The notes beneath the pieces are model-generated. The model was not told the origin of the DNA. It saw nothing but the letters and a program-made list of their open reading frames with translations, and ran no database searches. Positions 8,775 to 18,250 of a DNA stretch of 64,000 nt are shown here, piece after piece. A program made the translations under genes and the position numbers. Each line of letters starts with the position of its first letter. The stretch's first letter is position 1. The stretch is from positions 1 to 64,000 of the forward strand of contig JAABSM010000012.1 of assembly GCA_011390365.1 (NCBI GenBank), in the 5' to 3' direction. Source of the DNA: Gammaproteobacteria bacterium. GTDB taxonomy: Bacteria; Pseudomonadota; Gammaproteobacteria; Chromatiales; Chromatiaceae.

Positions 8775-9087
8775 GTTCCTGCGAATTTCTGCTGTATTGG
8801 GAGCAAGGCAAGGTACATCCAGGGGCCTGGCAATGCAAGCTTGCATCTCCGCCGAGCGGGCCTCAGCCCCAGACCTTCAGCGTTTGCCAAACCATCGACG
8901 ACACCACCGTTCATCCCCCTGCGACGACTCCCGGCTTGGCTCGACGAGAGACTTGACCGTGCCCCCTGCTCCGTCAGCCAGGTCGATAGCCCCCTAAAAA
9001 GCCAACAATCACAGCAAGATAATTAGTGCTATAGATGCGATGTCAACCAAGCCATCCGCACCCGTCGCCGAATCGAGGATATAAGAA
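8775..9087. other. intergenic region, divergent starts of apaG and a hypothetical gene
   Basis: 313 bases between two diverging genes, so both promoters should lie here. The last 90 bases are less GC-rich (ACAATCACAGCAAGATAATT). I see no confident promoter or further gene. Confidence 0.4.
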
Positions 9088-9429
9088 ATGCCGGGCCAAA
9101 TCATCCATTTTCTCTCCAACGACGGCATCGAAATCAGCGCATTTGCCGCTTTCGCCGCGACCCGCGTAAAGACTTTTCGCGAACACCTTCGGCGGCCCAT
9201 GATGGTGGAAAAGGGCATCGCCGACCGGATGCATGTCCACCACGTCCATGACGGGTGCGGCGAACAGGCGAAGCGCTACCACATCGAACGCCCGCCCTTT
9301 GGCGACGGCTACACCGAGGCGCTGGTAGCGCGCGTGATCCAGGGTGTCGACAAGGAGCGCATTCCCAAGGGGCAATATGGCGCGCTGATGATCGACGAGG
9401 ACCACGACTTCGCGGCGGAGTGGTTGTAA
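9088..9429 (+). CDS. hypothetical protein, 113 aa
   Basis: I do not recognise this family. The strand was chosen because GAGGAT sits 6 bp before the ATG and because the composition is balanced and acidic at the C-terminus (IDEDHDFAAEWL); the opposite strand also has an open frame but no comparable start. There is no signal peptide or membrane segment. A histidine cluster MHVHHVHDGC around residues 48-57 could bind metal, but this is a guess. Confidence 0.5.
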   Translation: MPGQIIHFLSNDGIEISAFAAFAATRVKTFREHLRRPMMVEKGIADRMHVHHVHDGCGEQAKRYHIERPPFGDGYTEALVARVIQGVDKERIPKGQYGALMIDEDHDFAAEWL

Positions 9430-9480
9430 CTGGTGGTGCAGAGGGTCGACTCCAACTCCCTGCCACTGAGCCGGCTGAGC

Positions 9481-9505
9481 CGGTCGGGAGTTGCACTCCC
9501 GACCG
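9481..9505. repeat. hairpin after the 113-aa gene
   Basis: CGGTCGGGAGT / ACTCCCGACCG, 11-bp perfect stem with TGC loop. There is no T run. It is one of four hairpins in 9430-9922, a 493-base spacer with no other gene that I can support. Confidence 0.65.
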
Positions 9506-9642
9506 GAACGTTTGACGTGGCGAAGATCCGTGACCGGGAACGAAGGTAGCGTCGGCCCAAATGATTACTTGATTAGCAAGATATCTCAGTTGTCTTGGAT
9601 GCGCCGCACCCCGACTCGGACCGCGACGCGGTCAAGACGGCA

Positions 9643-9663
9643 TTCCCATGCGGCGCATGGGAA
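9643..9663. repeat. palindromic repeat TTCCCATGCG...
   Basis: Ten-base arms around one central base; related to the palindrome at 616-636, and followed by the same GGGAAC motif. Confidence 0.55.
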
Positions 9664-9730
9664 CGAGAAAACGAGAAAGCCCGGTGGGCATCGTTCAACT
9701 GGAGCATCTTACTAATCAGGAATGATTATG

Positions 9731-9760
9731 CGGGTCCCCAAGCTCGCGCTTGGGGACCCG
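9731..9760. repeat. 13-bp hairpin (CGGGTCCCCAAGC)
   Basis: Perfect 13-bp stem with a TCGC loop. A shorter hairpin with the same core (GTCCCCAAG) is at 9818-9843, indicating a repeat family in this spacer. Confidence 0.65.
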
Positions 9761-9817
9761 GTGTTGACGGCTCGGGCAGCCCGATGCCAGCTGGCAAGCT
9801 GGAGCTTGCAAGACGTG

Positions 9818-9843
9818 CGTCCCCAAGGAGGACCTTGGGGACG
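9818..9843. repeat. 11-bp hairpin (CGTCCCCAAGG)
   Basis: Perfect 11-bp stem with an AGGA loop. Together with the hairpin at 9731-9760 it lies just beyond the 3' end of the symporter gene and may protect or end its transcript. Confidence 0.6.
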
Positions 9844-9922
9844 AGCTGAAAAACGCCGCTTCGGTGTTCTCCGCATCTATTCGCCAGAACAACACCGAAC
9901 CAACACCGGCTGGGCGTTATGA

Positions 9923-11257
9923 CTACTTGTCGTAGTACTCCCGGGTCAGCTTGAACACTACTGGGCTGAGCAACAGCAGGGCGATCAGGTTGGGAATTGC
10001 CATCAGCGCGTTGAGGGTGTCGGCGATCAACCAGGCCAGGTCCAACTGCACCAGGGCGCCTACCGGAATCGCCGCCACCCAAAGCAGACGGAACGGCAAG
10101 ATGGCCTTGATGCCGAGCAGGTACTCGACACAGCGCTCGCCATACACGCTCCAACCGAGGATGGTGGTGAAGGCGAAGATCACCAGCCCGAAAGTAACCA
10201 CAAATTGGCCAAGGCCGGGAATCCCGGCGGCAAAGGCGGCCGAGGACAACTCGGCCCCTTTGAGACCACTATCCCACTGCCCGGAAATCATGATAACCAG
10301 AGCCGTGATGGTGCAGATGATGATGGTGTCGATGAAGGTGCCGAGCATGGCAATGGTGCCTTGGCGCACTGGGTTATTGGTCTGCGCGGCGGCGTGGGCA
10401 ATGGGCGCGGAGCCCAGCCCGGCCTCGTTGGAGAAGATGCCACGGGCCACGCCCATCTGGATCGCCAGCATCACCCCGGCGCCAACAAAACCGCCGGTGG
10501 CCGCGGTAGGCGTGAACGCGGCCTGAACTATGCCCACCAGCGCCGCCGGCACCTCGGCAATGTTTACCACGATAACCGCCAGGCCGCCAAAAACGTAGAC
10601 CACCGCCATCAGCGGCACCAGCTTGCCGGCCACCTGGGCAATGCGCTTGATACCGCCGATCAGCACCAAAAACACGAAGGTTGCCATCACCACGGCGGTG
10701 AGCCATTCCGGCACGCCCAGGTTGGCTTGCATGGCATGGGACACCGAGTTGGCCTGCACCATGTTGCCGATGCCAAAGCCCGCCAGGGCGCCGAAGATGG
10801 CGAACAGCAGGCCCAACCAGGCCCAGTTCTTGCCCAGTCCGTTCGTGATGTAATACATGGGGCCGCCGACGTGGTTGCCATTCTCGTCCACCTCGCGGTA
10901 CTTCACCGCCAGCAGCGCCTCGGAGTACTTGGTGGCCATGCCCACCAGCGCCGTACACCACATCCAGAAGATCGCACCGGGTCCACCAATGGCAATCGCC
11001 GTTCCCACCCCGGCTATGTTACCCGTACCTATAGTGGCCGACAGCGAGGTCATCAGGGCGTTGAAGGGACTGATATCGCCCTCCTCGTTGGAGCGCCGAC
11101 CCTGCCACAGCATCTTGAAGGCGTAGCCAATGTGGCGCAGGGGCATGAAACGCAGGCCAATGGTGAGAAACAGACCGGTACCCAGGATCAGCAGCAGCAT
11201 GGCCGGACCCCAGACAATCCCATTCAGACCATTGATCAAATCAATGATGGTTTCCAT
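9923..11257 (-). CDS. sodium:alanine/glycine symporter (AGCS family)
   Basis: 444 residues with 10 to 11 hydrophobic segments, an inner-membrane carrier. The AGCS signature region is plain: SATIGTGNIAGVGTAIAIGGPGAIFWMW, then MATKYSEALLAVKYRE, and VGGPMYYI. Later NEAGLGSAPIAHAAA, also typical of AlsT/DagA/GlyP. Members take up alanine or glycine with Na+; the exact substrate cannot be told. The start has GGGGGA 8 bp upstream. It stands alone, with spacers rich in repeats on both sides. Confidence 0.93.
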   Translation of the reverse strand: METIIDLINGLNGIVWGPAMLLLILGTGLFLTIGLRFMPLRHIGYAFKMLWQGRRSNEEGDISPFNALMTSLSATIGTGNIAGVGTAIAIGGPGAIFWMWCTALVGMATKYSEALLAVKYREVDENGNHVGGPMYYITNGLGKNWAWLGLLFAIFGALAGFGIGNMVQANSVSHAMQANLGVPEWLTAVVMATFVFLVLIGGIKRIAQVAGKLVPLMAVVYVFGGLAVIVVNIAEVPAALVGIVQAAFTPTAATGGFVGAGVMLAIQMGVARGIFSNEAGLGSAPIAHAAAQTNNPVRQGTIAMLGTFIDTIIICTITALVIMISGQWDSGLKGAELSSAAFAAGIPGLGQFVVTFGLVIFAFTTILGWSVYGERCVEYLLGIKAILPFRLLWVAAIPVGALVQLDLAWLIADTLNALMAIPNLIALLLLSPVVFKLTREYYDK

Positions 11258-11578
11258 CGGCTATTCCCCCTTGTCATTATTAAATTTAGCCGCAAATTAC
11301 GCCAAGTCGCCAAAAGGGGCAAGTTTTTTGGCCCCAACAGCGATCTCGATGGCCCCGTCGCGGTGTCGAGGAGGGGATTCAGCGGCCCTCACACAGGCAA
11401 AGCGGCTCTGCTCATCCTCACCCGGCCGGAATGATTTCTCATGCTGTCGTCCTGTTCTGGCGTCGGCATCCACCGGTGCTGACGCCACCACTGGCCTCTG
11501 CCGCGGCCTGGATGGGTTGGCAAATTCGCATTTGGTTCTGCTCATGCCGATGGGTGTAGTCCCCTAATTCCCAGCAAC

Positions 11579-11719
11579 TCAGAGCGCCCGCACCTTGCCC
11601 AGCGGTGCTTGCGGATTGCTCAGGGCCCCCTGGGCCTCGCTCAGCTTGTCGCGCTCCTTCCGCACCGCGGCCTCCGGGGCCTTGTCGACGAACCTGGGAT
11701 CCTCCAGCTTGGCGAAGGA
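11579..11719 (-). pseudogene. fossil 3' end of valS (valyl-tRNA synthetase)
   Basis: Minus-strand residues AKLEDPRFVDKAPEAAVRKE, continuing RDKLSEAQGAL and ending VRAL then a stop, match the C-terminal coiled-coil arm of bacterial ValS, where KL.N..FV.KAP..VV.KER.KL is the conserved pattern. Only about 45 residues remain and the rest of the 950-residue enzyme is absent. The frame upstream (11720-11794) is not ValS-like. It is probably a leftover of a rearrangement or partial duplication. Confidence 0.6.
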
Positions 11720-11798
11720 TAGGAAATCCAACCGCCTACGCCAAAGTATCTCCTTGATCGGAAGCGCCGTCAAGATTCGGCTTGACGCCGACAAGGTA

Positions 11799-11822
11799 TT
11801 CGGCCTACTCCGGCGAGTAGGC
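11799..11822. repeat. hairpin in the symporter-rep spacer
   Basis: CGGCCTACT and AGTAGGCCG form a 9-bp stem, followed at once by GCCGAGC/GCTCGGC. Part of the hairpin-rich stretch that leads into the 187-bp tandem repeat. Confidence 0.5.
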
Positions 11823-11865
11823 CGAGCGCAGCTCGGCGACCCACGCGGGTGAAATCAACAAACTT

Positions 11866-12249
11866 CTGCCGCGGGACGGGGCTTGCAGCCCCGTCCCATC
11901 GTTATCACGCCACCTGATCCCGGATGCCGCCGTCAACCCGGGGCCAGCGTAACGGTGCGGGCGGGTTTGCAAAACCCGCCCGGCGGATGTGACGCGGTGC
12001 GCGAGGCTTGGCTCGCGAACGCGGCCTGCATTGGCGCGTCAAGCCGCGCCTCCTGCCGCGGGACGGGGCTTGCAGCCCCGTCCCATCGTTATCACGCCAC
12101 CTGATCCCGGATGCCACCGTCAACCCCGGGGCCAGCGTAACGGTGCGGGCGGGTTTGCAAAACCCGCCCGGCGGATGTGACGCGGTGCGCGAGGCTTGGC
12201 TCGCGAACGCGGCCTGCATTGGCGCGTCAAGCCGCGCGATCCGCGCCTC
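11866..12249. repeat. tandem direct repeat, 187-bp unit, two copies
   Basis: Copy 1 is 11866-12052 (187 bp) and copy 2 is 12053-12249 (197 bp, with a small insertion near its end). They are nearly identical, with one substitution and one single-base insertion seen near 12118-12130. A third copy begins at 12250 (CTGCCGCGGGA) but is cut short. Each unit holds three hairpins: GACGGGGC/GCCCCGTC, GGGCGGGTTT/AAACCCGCCC and CGCGAG/CTCGCG. No protein is supported. The remaining 11258-11865 holds the valS fossil and nothing else I can support. Confidence 0.9.
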
Positions 12250-12300
12250 CTGCCGCGGGAGCGGCGTGACGAGTCCGCGAGCCTGAGTTCCCGCTCGCCA

Positions 12301-14304
12301 TCACTCTTCCAGCATCGCCTTGAGGCCCGCCAGATGGGCCTGGCCGCGCCTCTTCTGTTCCTCCGGCGGCGGCTTGGTCTTGCCCCCTTCGAACTGGACC
12401 TCCTCCCCTTGCAGTTCGTCGAGAAAGCGGCTGGGGTCGCAGGAGACAACTTCGCCGTAGCGTTTGCGCTTGGCGCAGTGGGTGATGGTGAGGGTGCGTT
12501 GGGCGCGGGTGATGCCGACGTAGGCGAGGCGGCGCTCCTCTTCGATGTTGTCTTCGTCGATGCTGGTGCGGTGGGGGATGATCTCCTCCTCCATACCCAC
12601 CAGGAAGACGTGGGGGAATTCGAGGCCCTTGGCGGAGTGGAGGGTCATGAGGCGCACCTGTTCCGAGGTGTCCTCTTCGTTCTGCTGGTCGAGGATGTCT
12701 TGCAGGGCGAGGTGGTTGACCATGTCGGCGAGGGTGCGGTCCGGGTCTTTCTTGTGCAGGTTGTCGAGCCAGTCGACCAGTTCGAGCACGTTCTTCATGC
12801 GCCGTTCCGCCACCTTCTTGTCGGAGCTCTTGTCCCGCAGCCAGCCCTCGTAGTCGATGTCGCGGAGCATGGCGCGCACGGTATCCACGGTGTGGTCCTG
12901 CTCGGCGCGGCGGTGGAATTCGCCGACCCACTCGGCGAAGTCGCGCAGTCGCTTTAGGCCCTTGCCGGAGAGGCTTTGCTCCAGCCCCAGATCGCTACAG
13001 GCGGCGAGCAGGGTGACGCCGCGCTGGCTGGCGTGGCCGGCAAGCTTTTCAAGCGTCGTCGCGCCGATCTCCCGGCGCGGCACGTTGACCACCCGCAGGA
13101 AGGCGGCGTCGTCGTCGGGATTGGCGAGCAGGCGCAGGTAGGACATCACGTCCTTGACCTCGGCGCGGGCGAAGAATGATTGTCCGCCGGAGAGGAAATA
13201 GGGGATATTGTGGTTGCGCAGTTCCGCCTCGAACAGCCGCGCCTGGTGGTTGCCGCGATAGAGGATGGCGTAGTCGCCATAGCGCCCGCCGCGGATGAAT
13301 TTGGAGTTCATGATCTCCGACACCACCCATTGGGCCTCGTGCTGGTCGTTGTTGCACTCCCGCACCCGAATCGGGTCGCCGGGGCCCAGCTCGCTCCACA
13401 GCCGCTTTTCGAAGACATGGGGGTTGTTGGCGATGAGGCGGTTGGCGGTCTTGAGGATGCGCGAGGAGGAGCGGTAGTTCTGCTCCAGCTTGATCAGCTC
13501 CAGGTCGGGGAAGTCCTCCTTGAGCTTGGCCAGGTTCTCCGGCCGCGCCCCGCGCCAGGCGTAGATCGATTGATCGTCATCCCCCACCACGGTAAAGGCG
13601 CGGCGCATCCCCGCCAGTTGCCGGACCAATTCGTATTGAGCGCCGTTGGTGTCCTGGTACTCATCGACGAGCAGATAACGAATGCGGTCCCGCCACTTGT
13701 CGAGGGTCTCCGGGTGATCAAGAAAGAGCCGCACCGGCAGCTGGATCAGGTCATCGAAATCGACCGCGTTGTAGGCCTTGAGGGAGCGCTGGTAGTCGGC
13801 GTAGAGCAGCGCGGTGCGCTGATCCAGCTCATCCTCCGCCTGGGCCAGCGCCTGCTCCGGCGAGAGCAGGGCGTTCTTCCAGTGGGAGATGCGCCACTGG
13901 TGGGTGGAGGCGACGCCGTCGTCCTGCTTGCCATGGCGCAGCAGGTCCTTGAGCAGCGCCTCCGCGTCCTGGGCGTCGAAGATGGAGAAACCGGGCTTGT
14001 AGCCCAGCGCCTTGAGCTCCCGGCGGATGATGTTGAGCCCCAGGGTATGAAAGGTGGAGATGGTCAACCCCCGCGCCGATTTGCCCTTCACCAGCTTGCC
14101 CACCCGCTCGGCCATCTCCCGCGCCGCCTTGTTGGTGAAGGTCACCGCCGCGATGTGGCGCGCCTCCATCCGCCGGTCGTCCACCAGATGGGCGATCTTC
14201 TGGGTGATCACCCGCGTCTTGCCCGAGCCGGCGCCGGCGAGGACCAGCAGCGGTGTGCCGAAGTGCCTGACCGCTTCGCGTTGACGGGGATTCATTCCAG
14301 ACAT
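12301..14304 (-). CDS. rep: ATP-dependent DNA helicase Rep
   Basis: 667 residues, superfamily 1A. Walker A GAGSGKT at residues 24-30, AAVTFTNKAAREM (motif Ia), STFHTLGL, DEYQDTN (Walker B, motif II), VGDDDQSIYAWRGA (motif III), LEQNYRSS (motif IV), LMTLHSAKGLEFPHVFLVG (motif V) and VGITRAQRTL (motif VI) are all present. The N-terminus and ISTFHTLGL.IIRRE favour Rep over UvrD. Rep is a 3'-5' translocase that helps the replisome pass bound proteins. The gene stands alone; the tandem repeats lie just beyond its stop. Confidence 0.95.
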   Translation of the reverse strand: MSGMNPRQREAVRHFGTPLLVLAGAGSGKTRVITQKIAHLVDDRRMEARHIAAVTFTNKAAREMAERVGKLVKGKSARGLTISTFHTLGLNIIRRELKALGYKPGFSIFDAQDAEALLKDLLRHGKQDDGVASTHQWRISHWKNALLSPEQALAQAEDELDQRTALLYADYQRSLKAYNAVDFDDLIQLPVRLFLDHPETLDKWRDRIRYLLVDEYQDTNGAQYELVRQLAGMRRAFTVVGDDDQSIYAWRGARPENLAKLKEDFPDLELIKLEQNYRSSSRILKTANRLIANNPHVFEKRLWSELGPGDPIRVRECNNDQHEAQWVVSEIMNSKFIRGGRYGDYAILYRGNHQARLFEAELRNHNIPYFLSGGQSFFARAEVKDVMSYLRLLANPDDDAAFLRVVNVPRREIGATTLEKLAGHASQRGVTLLAACSDLGLEQSLSGKGLKRLRDFAEWVGEFHRRAEQDHTVDTVRAMLRDIDYEGWLRDKSSDKKVAERRMKNVLELVDWLDNLHKKDPDRTLADMVNHLALQDILDQQNEEDTSEQVRLMTLHSAKGLEFPHVFLVGMEEEIIPHRTSIDEDNIEEERRLAYVGITRAQRTLTITHCAKRKRYGEVVSCDPSRFLDELQGEEVQFEGGKTKPPPEEQKRRGQAHLAGLKAMLEE

Positions 14305-14658
14305 GGGACTCCTTGTGTACGGCTGGGATCGGGTGAGGGGCGGGAATTATAGTCGCTGGCGGGGAAAGTTGCACTTGAGGAGGGGCCTCGAGCGACGAGC
14401 GTCCAGGGCGATCAAGACAAGCGGCATTTACATGCTGGGAATGAAATTTTTTGAGGAAGGTTTGGGGAAATGCATGCGGCGGGACGATCTGGCGGCCTCT
14501 TCCGGAGGGTTTATCGCAAAGCGCGATGACTTTGCCGCCGCGGCCCCGCCGCATGCTGCCCCTCTTTGGAGGAGGGGGAGGGTTTGCTCAACCCTCGATT
14601 CTGAGTATAGCGGGCTTTTGAAAACTTGCCGGATTTTTTTGCGATCCAGCGCAAAATA
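14305..14658. other. intergenic region between glgP and rep
   Basis: 354 bases between two minus-strand genes. It must hold the rep promoter and the glgP 3' end. No gene or clear terminator is seen; a purine-rich tract (GGAGGAGGGGGAGGG) is at about 14568-14582. Confidence 0.4.
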
Positions 14659-17121
14659 TCAACGTCTCGGCTTTACCCGCCAGATCTTCCTGGCGTATTC
14701 GTCGATGGTACGGTCGCTGGAGAAGTAACCCATCATGGCGGTGTTGATCAATGCTCGACGGTGCCATTCGGCGGGTTCGGCGTAGAGCCGGTTGACCCGT
14801 TCGTCGGCCTCCATGTAGGCGCGATAGTCGGCGAGCACCATGAAGGGATCCTGGTTGAGGAGGTCTTCGCCGAGGTTGCGATAGCGATCCGGCTCCTCGG
14901 GTGAGAAGTAGCCGTCGCGGATCATCTCCACCACCGCCTTGAGCTCTTCGTCTCGTTCGGCCCACTCCCGGGGCCGGTAACCGGCGTGCTTGAGATTGGC
15001 CACTTCGTCGGCGCTGAGGCCGAAGGTGAAGATGTTGTCGGCGCCGACGCGGTCGTGGATCTCGATGTTGGCGCCGTCCATGGTGCCGATGGTGAGGGCG
15101 CCGTTGAGGGCGAGCTTCATGTTGCCGGTGCCAGAGGCCTCCATGCCGGCGGTGGAGATCTGCTGGGAGAGGTTGGCGGCGGGGATGATCTCGGCGGCGC
15201 TGGAGACGTCGTAGTTGGGCAGAAACAGCAGCTTGAGGCGGCCTTCGACCTGAGGGTCGTTGTCGATGACGTCGGCGACATCGTGGATCAGGCGGATGAT
15301 CTGCTTGGCGCGCCAATAACCCGGCGCGGCCTTGCCGCCGATGAGCACGGTGCGCGGCATCAGCTCGCGGGCGTTGCCGCCGCGCATGCGCCGGTAGTGG
15401 GTGATGGTGCGCATCAGGTTGAGCAACTGGCGCTTGTATTCGTGGATGCGCTTGACCTGCACGTCGTACATGGTGTGGGGATCGAGCAGCTGTCCATAAT
15501 GCCGTCTGGCGTAGGCGGCGAAGCGGATCTTGCGGTTCATCTTGACGTCGGCGAAGCGCTCGATGAAGGCGGGGTCGTCGGCGAACTCGCGCAGTTCCTG
15601 GAGCCGTTCCAGGTCCTTCACCCAGCCGTCGCCGATCGCCTCGTTGATCAGCAGGGCGAGGCCGGGGTTGGCCTGATTGAGCCATCGCCGCGGCGTGATG
15701 CCGTTGGTGACGTTCTTGATGCGCCCGGGGAAGTAGCGCTCGAAGTCGGCGAAGGTGGAGCTCTTGAGGAGGTGGGTGTGCAGCGCCGAGACGCCGTTGA
15801 CGGCGTGGGAGCCGACGATCGCAAGATGGGCCATGCGGATGCGCTTGCCGCCCTCCTCGCCGATGATCGACATCCGCCGCAGGATGTCGCCGTCGCCCGG
15901 ATAGGCGTGGCTCACCTGCAACATGAAGCGTCGGTTGATCTCGTAGATCAGTTGCATGTGGCGTGGCAGCATTTGCGAGAAGAGACCGACCGGCCAGGTC
16001 TCCAGCGCCTCGGGCAGCAACGTGTGGTTGGTATAGGAGAAGGTGCGTACGGTGATCTCCCAGGCCGCCTGCCACTCCAGTTCGCGCTCATCCAGCAACA
16101 GACGCATCAACTCGGGGATGGCGATCGCGGGGTGGGTGTCGTTGAGCTGAATCGTCACCTTGTCCGGCAGTTCGCGCAGGTCGTCGTGATTGGACTGGAA
16201 GCGGCGCAGGATGTCCTGTAGCGAGGCGGAGACGAAGAAGTATTGCTGGCGCAGGCGCAGCTTCTGGTTTTCGGAGCTGCTGTCCTCGGGGTAGAGCACC
16301 TTGGAGATGTTCTCGGACAGCGCCTTGCCTTCCACCGCCTTGATGTACTGGCCCTGGTTGAAGCACTGGAGGTCGAACTCTTCGGTGGCGCGGGCGGACC
16401 ACAGCCGCAGGTTGTTGACCGTGTCGGTATGGTAGCCGGGGATGGGGGTGTCGTAGGCCATCGCCAGCACCTCTTCGTCGGGCATCCAGTGGAACACGTA
16501 GCGGGACCCGTCGTGACGCTTGCCGACCGCGACATGGCCGCCAAAACGGATCGGATAAACCACCTCCGGACGCGGAAACTCCCAGGGGTTGCCCCGGCTC
16601 AGCCAGTTGTCGGGCACCTCGATCTGGCGGCCGTCCTCGATCTTCTGACGAAACATGCCATATTCGTAACGAATGCCATAGCCGGTCCCGGGCAGGTCGA
16701 GGGTCGCCATGGAGTCGAGCAGGCAGGCCGCCAGTCGGCCCAGACCGCCGTTGCCCAGCGCCGCGTCAGGCTCCTCTTCGCGCAGCCGCTCCAGGTCCAG
16801 CCCCAGGCGCTGCAAGGCGGCGTCGCAGGAGTCCATGAACCCCATGTTGAGCATGCTGTTGGTGAGGGTACGACCGATCAGGAACTCCAGCGAGAGGTAG
16901 TAGACCCGTTTGATGTCCTTGCGATAGTAGCTGCGCTGGGTCTCCATCCAGCGTTCGATCAGTCGATCACGAACCGCGAAGGAGAGGGCCCGATACCAGT
17001 CCCAGTCGTTGGCGGTAAAGGGGTCCTTGCCGATACGGTAGATCAGGCGGCGTGAAACCGCTTCCTGAAGCGCCTCTACATCGATCGGGAGATAGTCTTG
17101 GTTATATCTGGAGGGATCCAT
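14659..17121 (-). CDS. glgP: glycogen/maltodextrin phosphorylase
   Basis: 820 residues, the family length. Residues near 110-120 read GNGGLGRLAACLLDSMA, the phosphorylase nucleotide-sugar/active-site region, and the pyridoxal-phosphate lysine is in EASGTGNMKLALNG in the last quarter. HDVADVIDNDP and KRIHEYKRQLLN are also typical. The enzyme releases glucose-1-phosphate from alpha-1,4-glucans in the cytoplasm. No other glg gene is adjacent. The start is ATG at 17121 with a weak ribosome site. Confidence 0.96.
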   Translation of the reverse strand: MDPSRYNQDYLPIDVEALQEAVSRRLIYRIGKDPFTANDWDWYRALSFAVRDRLIERWMETQRSYYRKDIKRVYYLSLEFLIGRTLTNSMLNMGFMDSCDAALQRLGLDLERLREEEPDAALGNGGLGRLAACLLDSMATLDLPGTGYGIRYEYGMFRQKIEDGRQIEVPDNWLSRGNPWEFPRPEVVYPIRFGGHVAVGKRHDGSRYVFHWMPDEEVLAMAYDTPIPGYHTDTVNNLRLWSARATEEFDLQCFNQGQYIKAVEGKALSENISKVLYPEDSSSENQKLRLRQQYFFVSASLQDILRRFQSNHDDLRELPDKVTIQLNDTHPAIAIPELMRLLLDERELEWQAAWEITVRTFSYTNHTLLPEALETWPVGLFSQMLPRHMQLIYEINRRFMLQVSHAYPGDGDILRRMSIIGEEGGKRIRMAHLAIVGSHAVNGVSALHTHLLKSSTFADFERYFPGRIKNVTNGITPRRWLNQANPGLALLINEAIGDGWVKDLERLQELREFADDPAFIERFADVKMNRKIRFAAYARRHYGQLLDPHTMYDVQVKRIHEYKRQLLNLMRTITHYRRMRGGNARELMPRTVLIGGKAAPGYWRAKQIIRLIHDVADVIDNDPQVEGRLKLLFLPNYDVSSAAEIIPAANLSQQISTAGMEASGTGNMKLALNGALTIGTMDGANIEIHDRVGADNIFTFGLSADEVANLKHAGYRPREWAERDEELKAVVEMIRDGYFSPEEPDRYRNLGEDLLNQDPFMVLADYRAYMEADERVNRLYAEPAEWHRRALINTAMMGYFSSDRTIDEYARKIWRVKPRR

Positions 17122-17329
17122 GGGTTACTCTTTGTTGCTACGGCCTCGACAAACAGTTCAGGATACGAACCGGGAATGACAAGAGTATGACGCAAACCCT
17201 GCTCGATCAAGCATAAAGTCATTGAGACGGGATGATTTTCATGGCTGGGTTCACCCTTGCAAATGGCGCGAAGATCCCAAACTTGGCATTGATAAACCCC
17301 AGGACAATCCGTGATCGGAGAGACCGTTC

Positions 17330-18250
17330 GTGAAATACAAGGATTACTACAAGATACTCGGCGTGGCGCGCGAGGCGAGCCAGGATGAGGTCAAGCGCGC
17401 CTACCGCAAACTGGCGCGCAAATACCATCCCGACGTCAGCAAGGAGCCGGATGCGGAGGCCCGCTTCAAGGAGTTGGGAGAGGCCTATGAGGTGCTCAAG
17501 GACCCGGAGAAGCGGGCCGCCTACAACCAGCTCGGCGCCAACTGGAAGTCGGGCCAGGATTTTCGCCCGCCGCCGGACTGGAACGCCGGCTTCGAATTCC
17601 AGGGCGGCGGCTTCAACGAGGGGGAGGCGGCCGCCTTCAGCGACTTTTTCGAGTCCCTGTTCGGGCGGGAGTTTCGTCAGGGCCAGGGCGGCCGGCCCGC
17701 CAGTCGCGATCACCACGCCAGGGTATTGATCGAGCTGGAGGACAGTTTCAACGGCGCGACCCGCCAGATCACCCTGCATGCCCCCGCCACCGACGGTCGC
17801 GGCAGCGTGGAGCGATCTCTCAACCTGCGCATCCCCAAGGGGATCAAGCCGGGACAGCGCATCCGACTGGCGGGCCAGGGCGGCAACGGCGACGGCGTGC
17901 CGGCCGGCGATCTCTATCTGGAGGTGGAATTCAGGCCCCACCCGTACTATCGTGTAGACGGGGCGGATATCTACATCGACCTGCCCGTCGCCCCGTGGGA
18001 GGCGGCGCTGGGGGCGAATGTCAAGGTTCCCACCCCGGGCGGCAAGGTGGACCTGAAACTACCGCCGAATTCCGAAGGGGGCAAGAAGCTGCGCCTCAAG
18101 GGGCGCGGCATACCGGCCAGGCAACCCGGCGACCTGTACGTGGTGCTGCGCATCCGACTGCCGCGCGCCGACGATGAGACGAGTCGGGAGTTCTACCGCC
18201 GCATGGAGCGGGAGATGGCCTTCAACCCCCGTAGCGATCTTGGCGTGTGA
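17330..18250 (+). CDS. cbpA: curved-DNA-binding protein, DnaJ-type co-chaperone
   Basis: 306 residues from a GTG start with GGAG upstream. The J domain is residues 1-70 with HPD at 33-35 (KYHPDVSKEP). A glycine/phenylalanine-rich linker with DFFESLFG follows, then the two C-terminal substrate-binding domains (LEDSFNGATRQITL; RIPKGIKPGQRIRLAGQG; GDLYLEVEFRPHP). The zinc-finger region of DnaJ is absent, as in CbpA. CbpA works with DnaK and binds curved DNA. The next gene encodes its modulator CbpM and overlaps the stop codon. Confidence 0.95.
   Translation: MKYKDYYKILGVAREASQDEVKRAYRKLARKYHPDVSKEPDAEARFKELGEAYEVLKDPEKRAAYNQLGANWKSGQDFRPPPDWNAGFEFQGGGFNEGEAAAFSDFFESLFGREFRQGQGGRPASRDHHARVLIELEDSFNGATRQITLHAPATDGRGSVERSLNLRIPKGIKPGQRIRLAGQGGNGDGVPAGDLYLEVEFRPHPYYRVDGADIYIDLPVAPWEAALGANVKVPTPGGKVDLKLPPNSEGGKKLRLKGRGIPARQPGDLYVVLRIRLPRADDETSREFYRRMEREMAFNPRSDLGV

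Noticed and set aside
9043-9405. Minus-strand open frame opposite the 113-aa gene
   Set aside because: It has no ribosome site and the plus-strand frame has GAGGAT at the right distance, so I kept only the plus frame.
9430-9922. CRISPR array in the hairpin-rich spacer
   Set aside because: The repeated palindromes are few, unevenly spaced and of different sequence; there are no spacers or cas genes.
12008-12286. Short frames with repeated RPIVITPPDPGC-like peptides in 11866-12286
   Set aside because: They are translations of the 187-bp tandem repeat in different frames, with no ribosome sites.
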